Shown here piece by piece: positions 6,787-14,844 of a stretch of DNA of 34,403 nucleotides. Made by a program: the position numbers and the translations under genes. This stretch comes from an uncultured Bacillota bacterium (GTDB lineage Bacteria > Bacillota > Clostridia > Oscillospirales > Oscillospiraceae), in NCBI GenBank assembly GCA_937890735.1, contig CALACZ010000223.1:1-34403 (forward strand). Direction: 5' to 3'. The stretch's first letter is position 1, and each line of letters begins with the position of its first letter. The notes beneath the pieces were generated by a model. The model ran no database searches and was not told where the DNA came from. It worked only from the letters and a program-made list of their open reading frames with translations.

Positions 6787-9192
6787 ATGCAGAAATTGGA
6801 TTTAAAGCACGACATCGACATAAAGATCGCGACGGGCGCGTCACGTAAGTCCACAAAGTGGGTGAACGCAGACATGAAGTGGTCGGAGCTTGCTGCAAGG
6901 CTCTCAGTGCCCCAGAGAACGAGCGAAACGCTTCAGGAGTACCAGAGAATGCCTAAGCCGAAAAAAGACGCCTGTAAGGACGTAGGAGGCTTCGTGGCGG
7001 GTGTGATCGCTCACGGTAGACGTAAAGCAGAGAACATCACGAGCAGGTACTGTGTCACCCTGGACGCGGACAGCATACCCGCGGGTGTGGATCTGTGGAC
7101 GCTGTACGAGCTGAACGTAGACCACGCGGCAGTCTGCTACAGTACGCACTCTCATACGCCGGACGCGGCAAGGCTGCGTCTGGTGATCCCGCTTAACCGC
7201 AAGGTAAGCCCGGACGAGTACGGCGCGATCTCCCGGCGCATCGCCCAGATGATCGGAATCGACTACTTCGACGACACGACTTATGAAGCTCACAGGCTGA
7301 TGTACTGGCCGAGCTGCTCCATTGACGCGGATTACATATTTGAAATAGACGATGCGGAGATCCTTGACGCTGATAAGGTGCTTGCTACCTATGACGACTG
7401 GAGAGATACGACACAGTGGCCGGTATCATCCAGACAGTCTGAGGCGATGGCAGCACACGCAAAGCGTCAGGGAGACCCGACAGAAAAGCCGGGTGTAGTA
7501 GGAGCGTTCTGCAAAGTGTATGACGTGCCTGCTGCGATTGACAAGTTTATACCAGATGTGTACACCCCTGCAGGCGAGGGGCGTTACACCTATGCCGCCG
7601 GTTCTACGACTGGCGGCGTCGTACTCTATGACGACGGGGCTTTTAGTTACTCTCATCACGGTACAGACCCTGCAAGCGGTCAGCTGGTAAACGCATTCGA
7701 CCTCATCCGGCTGCACCTGTTTTCGGACAAGGACGAAGACTCACAGCCGGGTACTGTAGTAACGAAGCTGCCAAGCTATCAGGCTATGACGGAGCTTGTC
7801 CTCAAGGATCACGATGCGAGCTATCAGCTTGCGCTTGATCGTGTAGGGGACGCCTTCGCTGATCTGGAAGCAGACGGTGAGGAAGTAGATAAAGAGTGGA
7901 CGCGCGACCTTGACAAGACGGATAAGGGCTTGTTCCGCTCCACGATCCACAACTATGCGCTGATTATGGAGAACGACCCGCGCCTGAAAGACGCGTACTA
8001 CTATGACGCATTCAAAGAGCGTCCGATGGTGTCAGGTGATCTCCCATGGATCGCATTCGATGAGCGCGAGGGGCATGGCTGGGTGGATGCAGATGACGCA
8101 GGACTGCGCCGCTATATTGAAGAAGTCTACCGCATTGACTCTGCTGCCAAGGTCAAGGACGGCATAGAGATCGCGATGCTGCACAAGGTAAGACACCCGG
8201 TACGTGAGTACCTTGAATCCCTCACCTGGGACGGGGAAAAGCGCATAGAGGAGCTGTTTATCACCTACCTGGGCGCAGAAGACAGCACATACACGAGAGC
8301 GGTGACGAGAGCCGCCCTCGTAGGCGCAGTCGCCCGGATATATAAGCCTGGCTGCAAGCATGACCATATGCTCGTACTGGTAGGACCGCAGGGGTGCAGG
8401 AAGTCCACGACGCTCGCCAAGCTGGGAAAGGAGTGGTTTTCTGACTCTCTGTACACGGTATCCGGCAAGGACGCTTATGAGCAGATCCAAGGGTACTGGA
8501 TCATAGAGATGGGCGAGCTTGCCGCCACACGGAAAGCAGAGTCTGAACAGATCAAGCAATTCATGTCAAAGTGCTCCGACACCTACCGGGCGGCGTACGC
8601 CAGACGGACGCAGGAGCATCCAAGACAGTGCGCCCTGTTCGGCAGTACCAACGATGTTGAGTTCCTCAAGGACTATACAGGTGCCCGCCGTTTCTGGCCG
8701 GTAGACGTAGACAACACAGGGCGCAGGATGGCGGATAAAATTGACGAGGCTATGGTGGATCAGATCTGGGCGGAAGCCGTAGCTCTCTACAAGAGCGGCG
8801 CAAAGTGGTATCTGACCGACGACGAGGAAGACCAGGCGCGCCTCGTACAGGAAGAGCATACCGAGATATCAGGCAAGCTTGGTGTGGTGCAGGAGTTCCT
8901 GGACAGACCTCTGCCCGAGGACTGGGACGACCGCAGCATAGAAGAGCGCAGGATGTACTGGTCCGACTGGGGCGGCAAGACAGACGACACCCTGGCGGCG
9001 GTGCAGCGCAGCCGGGTGTGTGCTCTTGAGGTGTGGTGTGAGCTATTTGAGGGTAGCCCGAAGACATACGACTTACAAAAAGCTAGAGAGATCCTAAATC
9101 TGTTGAATAGGATCCCTGGGTGGAAGCGAAAAGCTAACATACGAATCGGAGGGCCCTACGGCAGTCAGCGAGGGTTTGTGCGAGTTTTGTAA
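6787..9192 (+). CDS. Primase/VirE-type helicase fusion
   Basis: The product is 801 residues. The N-terminal 200 residues look like an archaeo-eukaryotic-type primase: TLDADS (Asp93, Asp95), STHSHT near 119-124, RLRLVIPL and HRLMYWPS. The C-terminal half is a VirE (virulence-associated E) superfamily 3-like ATPase with a P-loop (GPQGCRKST, 533-541), WIIEMGEL as Walker B near 575, and the downstream FGSTND / GARRFWPVDV block. It should prime and unwind the phage origin. Oddity: the P-loop glycine before Lys539 is Arg538. It ends directly before the repeat-rich region 9193-9460, a candidate origin. Confidence 0.88.
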   Translation: MQKLDLKHDIDIKIATGASRKSTKWVNADMKWSELAARLSVPQRTSETLQEYQRMPKPKKDACKDVGGFVAGVIAHGRRKAENITSRYCVTLDADSIPAGVDLWTLYELNVDHAAVCYSTHSHTPDAARLRLVIPLNRKVSPDEYGAISRRIAQMIGIDYFDDTTYEAHRLMYWPSCSIDADYIFEIDDAEILDADKVLATYDDWRDTTQWPVSSRQSEAMAAHAKRQGDPTEKPGVVGAFCKVYDVPAAIDKFIPDVYTPAGEGRYTYAAGSTTGGVVLYDDGAFSYSHHGTDPASGQLVNAFDLIRLHLFSDKDEDSQPGTVVTKLPSYQAMTELVLKDHDASYQLALDRVGDAFADLEADGEEVDKEWTRDLDKTDKGLFRSTIHNYALIMENDPRLKDAYYYDAFKERPMVSGDLPWIAFDEREGHGWVDADDAGLRRYIEEVYRIDSAAKVKDGIEIAMLHKVRHPVREYLESLTWDGEKRIEELFITYLGAEDSTYTRAVTRAALVGAVARIYKPGCKHDHMLVLVGPQGCRKSTTLAKLGKEWFSDSLYTVSGKDAYEQIQGYWIIEMGELAATRKAESEQIKQFMSKCSDTYRAAYARRTQEHPRQCALFGSTNDVEFLKDYTGARRFWPVDVDNTGRRMADKIDEAMVDQIWAEAVALYKSGAKWYLTDDEEDQARLVQEEHTEISGKLGVVQEFLDRPLPEDWDDRSIEERRMYWSDWGGKTDDTLAAVQRSRVCALEVWCELFEGSPKTYDLQKAREILNLLNRIPGWKRKANIRIGGPYGSQRGFVRVL

Positions 9193-9440
9193 ACAGTTGT
9201 GAACAGTGTTAACAGACTGCGTTTCGTGACTTGTTAACAGTGTGAACAGTTTGTTAACAGAAAGCGTTTACATTTAATCGTTGAAATTTTAGCATTACAC
9301 ACATGTGTTAACAGTATTAACAGTAATTATATAAAACTAAAAATACATACATATATGCGTATATACACATATATACACGTTAAAAAACGCACATTTACGC
9401 ATTTACGCGCGCGAGCGTTTATTTCGTTAACACCGTTTAC
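9193..9440 (+). repeat. Control region L, one arm of a large diverged inverted repeat
   Basis: This non-coding stretch is matched, in reverse complement, by 32656-32912. Perfect TGTTAACA boxes lie at 9207, 9232, 9252 and 9306, with TGTGAACA variants at 9198 and 9241. An unbroken alternating purine/pyrimidine tract spans 9343-9380, and a GC-rich element (CGCGCGCGAGCGTTTATTTC) occupies about 9405-9425. Blocks around 9329-9355 and 9405-9431 are identical or nearly so in both arms; the rest has diverged. It lies between the primase-helicase and VRR-NUC genes, so it may be a promoter/operator, a replication origin, or both. Confidence 0.8.
9308..9335 (+). promoter_or_regulatory. Promoter core TTAACA-N16-TATAAA
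   Basis: The -35-like TTAACA (9308-9313) lies inside a TGTTAACA box and the -10-like TATAAA (9330-9335) follows after 16 nt. The same hexamers with the same spacing occur in the inverted copy (32787-32760) before the integrase. The conservation between diverged copies supports function. It would give a leader of about 120 nt before the gene at 9461. Confidence 0.5.
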
Positions 9441-9460
9441 AAGTAAGAAAGGAGAGAGCC

Positions 9461-9853
9461 ATGAACGTATTCATGGACATTGCGTATTTCGTAGTCATAT
9501 CAGTCGCGGCGGTGCTTGCCTTATATGCGGTGCTCATCGTGCTGCGGGTTCGCAAGCAGTTATTCAGAAAGGAGAATCAAGGAATGCTTGAAGCAGGATT
9601 AGAGCAGAAGATGAAAACCGAGGTAGAAGCAAAGGGCGGGATGTTTCTGAAATGGACAAGTCCCGGATTCACGGGAGTGCCTGATCGGATCGCGCTGCTT
9701 CCGGGTGGCAGGATCCTATTTGTCGAGGTGAAGCGGCCAGGGCTTGCGGATGGCAGAACACCCAGACAGAAACGGGTAGCGTTTCAGCTTAAGGCCCTCG
9801 GCTTTGACGTGATCCGGGCAGCAAGCCTTGAGGAGCTGCGTGATGCTTTATAA
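9461..9853 (+). CDS. VRR-NUC nuclease with N-terminal membrane segment
   Basis: The product is 130 residues. Residues about 42-130 are a VRR-NUC domain: GGMFLKWTSPGFTGVPDRIA with catalytic Asp, then RILFVEVKRPG (Glu-x-Lys), and a Gln/Arg-containing C-terminal helix. The first 40 residues contain one hydrophobic segment (YFVVISVAAVLALYAVLIVL) that is not part of this family. ATG 9461 has a strong AAGAAAGGAGAG site. An internal ATG at 9584 also has AAAGGAG (9566) and would give the ordinary stand-alone nuclease. The family typically cuts or resolves branched DNA and often sits beside SNF2 helicases, as here. The next gene overlaps it. Confidence 0.88.
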   Translation: MNVFMDIAYFVVISVAAVLALYAVLIVLRVRKQLFRKENQGMLEAGLEQKMKTEVEAKGGMFLKWTSPGFTGVPDRIALLPGGRILFVEVKRPGLADGRTPRQKRVAFQLKALGFDVIRAASLEELRDAL

Positions 9854-11210
9854 ACCTCACGGATACCAGAGATACGCAGAAGAATTCATCATAACGCATC
9901 CCGAGGCGGGGCTTTTTCTCGATATGGGGCTCGGCAAGACCGTGACGACGCTGACAGCGATCAGCAAGCTGATGTGGGATATCGGCAAGGTGCTTGTGAT
10001 CGCTCCGAAGCGTCCGGCGCTCGATACGTGGCCGGAGGAGCTCGGTAAGTGGGATCACCTTAAGGGCCTCACTTACAGCGTCGTCATGGGCACAGTGAAG
10101 CAGCGGGAGGCTGCTCTTTTGCGTGATGCCGATATTTGTATCATCAACCGGGAGAATGTCGTCTGGCTCGTGAATCAGTATAAGTGCAAGCCCTGGCCAT
10201 TTGACTGCGTGGTCATCGATGAGCTCTCAAGCTTTAAGTCATCTAAGGCGCAGAGGTTCCGCGCCCTGAAGCGTGTTCGCCCCCAGATACGCAGGATCAT
10301 CGGTCTGACCGGTACACCTGCGGGCAACGGTCTTATGGACTTGTGGGCGGAGTGCTATCTGCTTGATGGCGGTAAGGCACTCGGCAGGACCATAACGGGC
10401 TACCGCGATCAGTATTTTACGCCAGGCAGACGCAACGGCATGGTGATCTACGACTGGAACCTGCGGAAGGGTGCCCATGAGCAGATCATGGACAAGCTGA
10501 AACCGCTGTGTATCTCCATGAAGACGGAGGACTTCCTGAGTCTGCCTGATCGGATCACGATAGAGCGCACGTTTACGTTATCGGCTAAGAGCATGAAGCA
10601 GTATAAGCAGCTGGAACGCGACCTGCTTCTGTGCGTGGACGGCGAAACCATTGACGCGGTGAACGCTGCAGCCCTTAACACCAAACTCCAGCAGATCAGC
10701 TCCGGGGCGGTGTACGCAGACGATGGCTCCGTCAAGGTGCTCCATGACGAACGTCTGGATGCTTTAGATCAGATCATCGAGGAAGCCCAGGGGGAAAACG
10801 TGCTTGTCTTCTACGCGTTCAGGCATGAGCTTGACCGGCTGAAAGAACGATACCCCGAAGCGGTGGAGATCAGAGAACTGGGAGCGATAGCAGACTGGAA
10901 AGCCGGTAAGATCAGACTGCTGCTTGCGCATCCCGCTTCAGCCGGACACGGGCTCAACCTGCAGTCAGGTGGTCATATCTCGGTGTGGTTCGGTCTCACG
11001 ACGAGTCTTGAGCTTTATCAGCAGGCGCTTAAGCGGCTGCACCGGCAGGGGCAGACGAAGACCTGTAAAAACTTCGTGCTGATGGCTAAGGGGACATACG
11101 ACGAACGGATTTACTATGACATCCTGACGCCCAAAGCTGGCAGACAGGCGACAGTGATAAGCGCGCTCAAGGCGCGGATCGAGGAGGTGCGGAAGTGTAC
11201 GAGGACGTAA
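9843..11210 (+). CDS. SNF2/DEAD-like helicase
   Basis: The product is 455 residues from ATG 9843, overlapping the VRR-NUC stop, with GAGGAG upstream. Motif I is DMGLGKT (27-33), motif II is DELS (126-129), motif III is LTGTPAGNG, and motif VI lies in QALKRLHRQGQTKT. This is the compact SNF2-type helicase common in phages next to VRR-NUC. It is thought to remodel or translocate on DNA during phage replication or recombination. All motifs look intact. Confidence 0.92.
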   Translation: MLYKPHGYQRYAEEFIITHPEAGLFLDMGLGKTVTTLTAISKLMWDIGKVLVIAPKRPALDTWPEELGKWDHLKGLTYSVVMGTVKQREAALLRDADICIINRENVVWLVNQYKCKPWPFDCVVIDELSSFKSSKAQRFRALKRVRPQIRRIIGLTGTPAGNGLMDLWAECYLLDGGKALGRTITGYRDQYFTPGRRNGMVIYDWNLRKGAHEQIMDKLKPLCISMKTEDFLSLPDRITIERTFTLSAKSMKQYKQLERDLLLCVDGETIDAVNAAALNTKLQQISSGAVYADDGSVKVLHDERLDALDQIIEEAQGENVLVFYAFRHELDRLKERYPEAVEIRELGAIADWKAGKIRLLLAHPASAGHGLNLQSGGHISVWFGLTTSLELYQQALKRLHRQGQTKTCKNFVLMAKGTYDERIYYDILTPKAGRQATVISALKARIEEVRKCTRT

Positions 11211-11614
11211 AACGCTACTTAAACGAGTATCAGGTATTGCAGGGTAAAGAGATCAGAAAGCGCAGAGAGATCCAGCAGGCAAGGGACGATCAGACCTCTG
11301 TAGAGCTTGCGATGGACGGCATGCCTCATGGTACCGTGAGAAAATCCCTCGCTGACTATGCGGCGGAGATCGACGAGCTTGAGGCAGAGCTGCGGGAGAT
11401 CATCGCAGCCAAGTTTGAAGCCCGCCGCAGGATCACCTGGGACATCGAGCAGATACCGGATCTAAAAGAACGCGATCTGCTCCACCGCAAGTACATAGGC
11501 GGCGAGAGCTGGAGTCAGCTGGAGAAGAGTACGGGGTACAGTAGGAGGTCAGTTTTCCGGCTTTTTAAGGCTGCTATTGAAAAGTTGGCACTAAATGGCA
11601 CTGTTTGGCACTAA
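11195..11614 (+). CDS. ArpU/RinA-like late transcription regulator
   Basis: The product is 139 residues from GTG 11195 (GAGGAGG at 11181-11187). A long coiled-coil N-terminal half (to about residue 85) is followed by a sigma-70 region-4-like helix-turn-helix: DLLHRKYIGGESWSQLEKST, then GYSRRSVFRLFKAAIEKL. This DUF1492/ArpU/RinA type usually sits just before the terminases and turns on late genes. The last codons lie inside the TGGCAC repeat array, which could be part of a site acted on by this or the terminase. Confidence 0.82.
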   Translation: MYEDVKRYLNEYQVLQGKEIRKRREIQQARDDQTSVELAMDGMPHGTVRKSLADYAAEIDELEAELREIIAAKFEARRRITWDIEQIPDLKERDLLHRKYIGGESWSQLEKSTGYSRRSVFRLFKAAIEKLALNGTVWH

Positions 11615-11642
11615 ATGGCACTGTTTGGCACTTGATTGCACC
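11585..11642 (+). repeat. TGGCAC array phased at 10 bp, beside terS
   Basis: There are two exact copies and one diverged copy of a 20-bp unit, giving TGGCAC at 11586, 11596, 11606, 11616 and 11626 and TTGCAC at 11636: one motif per helical turn on the same strand and DNA face. The array spans the end of the late-regulator gene and the region just before the terminase small subunit. This is a suitable place for a packaging site (pac/cos, TerS binding) or an activator site for the late promoter. Confidence 0.7.
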
Positions 11643-11659
11643 TGTGAATGTGTTATTAT
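11632..11659 (+). promoter_or_regulatory. Candidate late promoter TTGATT-N16-TATTAT
   Basis: The -35-like TTGATT is at 11632-11637 and the -10-like TATTAT at 11654-11659, immediately downstream of and overlapping the phased TGGCAC array. It would transcribe the terminase and structural genes. The match is moderate and no experimental data are available. Confidence 0.4.
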
Positions 11660-11736
11660 GGTATCAGGAATTTTGGATGAAGTTGCTTTTGTGCAAAGTA
11701 CATTTTGAGACCTCCTGATTGTTAAAATTACACGAC

Positions 11737-11777
11737 AAAACCCCGTTTGCGGACCAGTATCCTGCAAGCGGGGTTTT
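11737..11777 (+). terminator. Strong hairpin between late regulator and terS
   Basis: The 14-bp arms AAAACCCCGTTTGC (11737-11750) and GCAAGCGGGGTTTT (11764-11777) pair with one G-T wobble around a 13-nt loop. The A- and T-tracts on both sides make it bidirectional. It could be an intrinsic terminator ending early transcription, or a structural element of the packaging region. It sits 16 nt before the terS start. Confidence 0.65.
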
Positions 11778-11793
11778 ACATTGGAGAAAAGAT

Positions 11794-12222
11794 ATGGCAG
11801 CAAAATATGACTACTGGCTCTCGGAGGAGGGCTTGACAAAGATAGACGGCTGGGCAAGAGACGGGTGCACGGACGATGAGATCGCCAAGCACTGCAACGT
11901 AGCGCCCCGGACGTTCGCAAACTGGAAAGCAAAATACCCGCAGCTGGCGGCGATCCTGCGGCAGGGCAAGGAGTACGCTGACCGCAAGGTGGAGCGATCC
12001 CTTTATCAGCGAGCTCTCGGCTGCCGCGTGGAGGAGATCGTCTATAACGGCGACGGCGATATCGTAAAGCGGATCGTCAAGGACGTCCCGCCAGATGTGA
12101 CAGCGATCATCTTCTGGCTCAAGAACCGCAAGCCGGAAGAGTGGCGAGACAAGAGGGAGATCGTCAAGGATGATGATAACGACCAGGTGCTGCTGTTCCT
12201 CAAGGCAATGAGGGGCGAATGA
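11794..12222 (+). CDS. terS: Terminase small subunit
   Basis: The product is 142 residues from ATG 11794 (TTGGAGAAAAGAT upstream). The longer frame from a TTG at 11719 runs through the hairpin and is rejected. An N-terminal homeodomain-like helix-turn-helix (KIDGWARDGCTDDEIAKHC, then APRTFANWKAKYP) binds the packaging site, and the C-terminal part (DVTAIIFWLKNRKPEEWRDK) is typical of TerS. It recognises phage DNA and loads the large subunit. The stop overlaps terL (ATGA). Confidence 0.9.
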   Translation: MAAKYDYWLSEEGLTKIDGWARDGCTDDEIAKHCNVAPRTFANWKAKYPQLAAILRQGKEYADRKVERSLYQRALGCRVEEIVYNGDGDIVKRIVKDVPPDVTAIIFWLKNRKPEEWRDKREIVKDDDNDQVLLFLKAMRGE

Positions 12223-13481
12223 TAAAGCTGAGCCCGAAGCAGATCGAGTACACGAAGAACGCAACGCACCGGTGGAACATCAAGAGCGGGGCTGTTCGAT
12301 CCGGCAAGTCCTTTGTTGATACGGCGAACGTGATCCCGGAGAGGATCATAGAGCGGATCGGACTACCCGGGCTTGTGGTGATCCTCGGCGTATCCCGTGA
12401 GACTGTAGAGCGAAACGTCCTGCAGCCTATGCGTGAGATCTTCGGTAACCGGATCGGTACGATCAAGCCCAGCACGAACACGGCTATCCTGTTCGGGCAA
12501 GAGGTCTACTGCTTAGGCGCCGAAAAGGTCAGCCAGGTCGCCAAGATCCAGGGCTCGAGTATTAAGTATTGCTACGGTGATGAGATCGCCAAGTGGAACA
12601 AGAGCTTTTTCGAGATGCTCAAGTCTCGTCTTGATAAGCCCTACAGCTGCTTTGACGGCGCCTGTAACCCGGAGCACCCGACGCACTGGCTCAAGGAGTT
12701 CCTGGACAGCGATGCGGACATTTACCTGCAGCACTATGAGCTATTCGATAACCCGCATCTTCCGCAGGCTTACGTTGAGAACCTCTGCAAAGAGTATGAG
12801 GGTACGATCCTCTACGATCGCCTGATAAAGGGGCTGTGGAAACGAGCAGAGGGCGCGATCTACAGAAACTACGCAGACGGCCCGGAGGCTTTTGCAGTGG
12901 GCAGTAAGACGATCATAGACAAGCCGCTTGAGCGTCGCCCGAAGATCCAGCGGATCGTGATAGGTGTGGACTTCGGCGGCAACCAGTCAGGTCATTCGTT
13001 CGTAGCGACAGCGTTCCTGCAAGACGGTAGAGTCATCCCCATCGCATCGCGCAGAGTGATGGCAAAAGACTTCGGCAAGCCGATCGATGCGAGTATCCTT
13101 GATGGTCTTGTCTGCGACTTCGTTGAGTTCGTCATCGGTAAGTACGGCGGCGTGACTGCGTTGTACTGGGATAACGCCGAGACCGTTCTGGGTAACACGA
13201 TCAGAAACACCATCGCAGGCAAGTGGCCAGAGATCTCGGTCAGACCTGCGTGGAAGATCAGGATCAAGGACAGAATCAACGCAACGCTTCGGCTCATGGG
13301 CGCGGGGCGTCTGCAGCTGACAGAAGACTGCGAGAGCCTGTCAAAGGCTTTTCAGGAAGCTGTATGGAATGATAAAAAACAGGAGGACGAAAGACTGGAT
13401 GACGGGACTAGCGACATCGACAGCCTGGACGCCTTCGAGTATACGATAGAGCGAGATATCAAGTATCTCCTGGAGGATTGA
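12219..13481 (+). CDS. terL: Terminase large subunit
   Basis: The product is 420 residues of the PBSX/Terminase_3 type. Walker A is GAVRSGKS (24-31) and Walker B is CYGDE (Asp121, Glu122). The C-terminal RNase-H-like nuclease has Asp251 (GVDFGG), Asp318 (YWDNAE) and Asp401/Asp404 (DIDSLDAFEY). It is the packaging motor and headful or cos nuclease. Length and motifs are those of a complete protein. Confidence 0.95.
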   Translation: MIKLSPKQIEYTKNATHRWNIKSGAVRSGKSFVDTANVIPERIIERIGLPGLVVILGVSRETVERNVLQPMREIFGNRIGTIKPSTNTAILFGQEVYCLGAEKVSQVAKIQGSSIKYCYGDEIAKWNKSFFEMLKSRLDKPYSCFDGACNPEHPTHWLKEFLDSDADIYLQHYELFDNPHLPQAYVENLCKEYEGTILYDRLIKGLWKRAEGAIYRNYADGPEAFAVGSKTIIDKPLERRPKIQRIVIGVDFGGNQSGHSFVATAFLQDGRVIPIASRRVMAKDFGKPIDASILDGLVCDFVEFVIGKYGGVTALYWDNAETVLGNTIRNTIAGKWPEISVRPAWKIRIKDRINATLRLMGAGRLQLTEDCESLSKAFQEAVWNDKKQEDERLDDGTSDIDSLDAFEYTIERDIKYLLED

Positions 13482-13482
13482 T

Positions 13483-14844
13483 ATGGGATTTTTTACAGGA
13501 ATCTGGAGGAGGGTGCGAAGTATGTTTGAACGCGCAGACGTAAAGCAGATAATCGGCAGTGACACCGAACTGACTACAAAGATGATCGACAGCATAGACC
13601 TGTGGCAGAATATGCTCACAGGATCCGCACCATGGACGAACAAGACCCCGTCTCTGGGGCTCGAGATTGGCATTTGCCGCGAGTTTGCCGACGTGGCGAT
13701 CAATGAGCTGGAAGCGCGCGTTGAAGACAACGACAAGCTCAATGAGCTGTTTCAGATGGCTATCAGAGATCTCAACGAGAACCTGCAGGACGGGCTCGCG
13801 CTTGGGTCGCTGATTATCAAGCCGCTGATGGGCGGGCGCGTCGAGTACGTGACCGCGGACAACTTCATCCCCATTAAGTTTGATAATGGTCGCCCGACGG
13901 ACTGCATCTTTGTTGAGAGGAAGCAGATCAACGAAAACAAGTACTATCACCGGCTTGAACGGCATACGCTGACAGCTGCGGGGCTCACCGTGACGAACGC
14001 AGCGTACCAGAGCCCGACAAGCTCCCGAATCGGCACAAAGGTACCGCTTGACGTTGTAGACAGCTGGGCGGGACTGCCGGAAGAGGTACACTACTCCGGC
14101 ATGGACAAGCTCGACTTCGGCTATTATCGGAATCCGATCAAGAACCGAATCGACGACAGCCAGTGCGGCGTATCAATCTACTCCGGCGTGGCCGTTGATC
14201 GGATCAAGGCGGCGGATGTCCAGGCTGCGCGGCTTGACTGGGAATTCGAGAGTGGTGAGCGTGCGATCCACGTGGATGAGCGAGCTCTTAAAACCAGTTT
14301 AAACGGCAAGAAGTCTGTGGCAAAAAGCCATGAGCGGCTTTACCGCGGGCTGAATATAGACCAGAAAAACGATGAGCTGTTTAAAGAGTACAGCCCTGCG
14401 ATGCGGGACGGCAGCTACAGACAGGGGCTTGAGGACGCTCTGCGGCGCGTTGAGTTCTCTGTGGGGCTTGCCTATGGCGATCTGTCTGACACCCAGTACG
14501 TGGAGAAGACGGCGACAGAGGTCAAGAACGCCAAGCAGAGGAAGTACAACCGTGTGGCAGCGATCCAGGAGAACCTGAAAGCCTGCCTGTCTGATCTGGT
14601 TGACGCTCTGGCGTTCTATAACGCTACGTACACAAAGGGCTACTCATTCTCCTGCTCGTTCAGTGATTCGATACTGACCGATGAGGAGACGGAACGGCAG
14701 CAGGACAGGAACGACGTGGCAATGGGTGCTATGCGGCTTGAGGAGTACCGTGCCAGGTGGTACGGTGAGGATCTGGAGACCGCAGCGGCAAACCTGCCCG
14801 CACAAGCTGGCAGCGTGCTGGATAACCTGCCGCCCGAAGAATAA
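13483..14844 (+). CDS. Portal protein, SPP1-like
   Basis: The product is 453 residues starting one base after terL. The region around GLEIGICREFADVAINELEA, the LGSLIIKPLMGG beta region and the long C-terminal helix (YVEKTATEVKNAKQRKYNRV) match the SPP1 gp6/A118-type portals of Firmicutes phages. It forms the dodecameric ring at the head vertex through which DNA enters and leaves. The stop overlaps the next start (TAATG). Confidence 0.92.
   Translation: MGFFTGIWRRVRSMFERADVKQIIGSDTELTTKMIDSIDLWQNMLTGSAPWTNKTPSLGLEIGICREFADVAINELEARVEDNDKLNELFQMAIRDLNENLQDGLALGSLIIKPLMGGRVEYVTADNFIPIKFDNGRPTDCIFVERKQINENKYYHRLERHTLTAAGLTVTNAAYQSPTSSRIGTKVPLDVVDSWAGLPEEVHYSGMDKLDFGYYRNPIKNRIDDSQCGVSIYSGVAVDRIKAADVQAARLDWEFESGERAIHVDERALKTSLNGKKSVAKSHERLYRGLNIDQKNDELFKEYSPAMRDGSYRQGLEDALRRVEFSVGLAYGDLSDTQYVEKTATEVKNAKQRKYNRVAAIQENLKACLSDLVDALAFYNATYTKGYSFSCSFSDSILTDEETERQQDRNDVAMGAMRLEEYRARWYGEDLETAAANLPAQAGSVLDNLPPEE

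Noticed and set aside
9193..9440. Inverted repeats as an insertion sequence or transposon ends
   Set aside because: The arms are non-terminal, strongly diverged and 23 kb apart, with no transposase between them and no target duplication seen.
9355..9591. Plus-strand frame of 78 residues in the control region
   Set aside because: Its start lies in the alternating AT tract without a ribosome site, and it overlaps the VRR-NUC gene in another frame.
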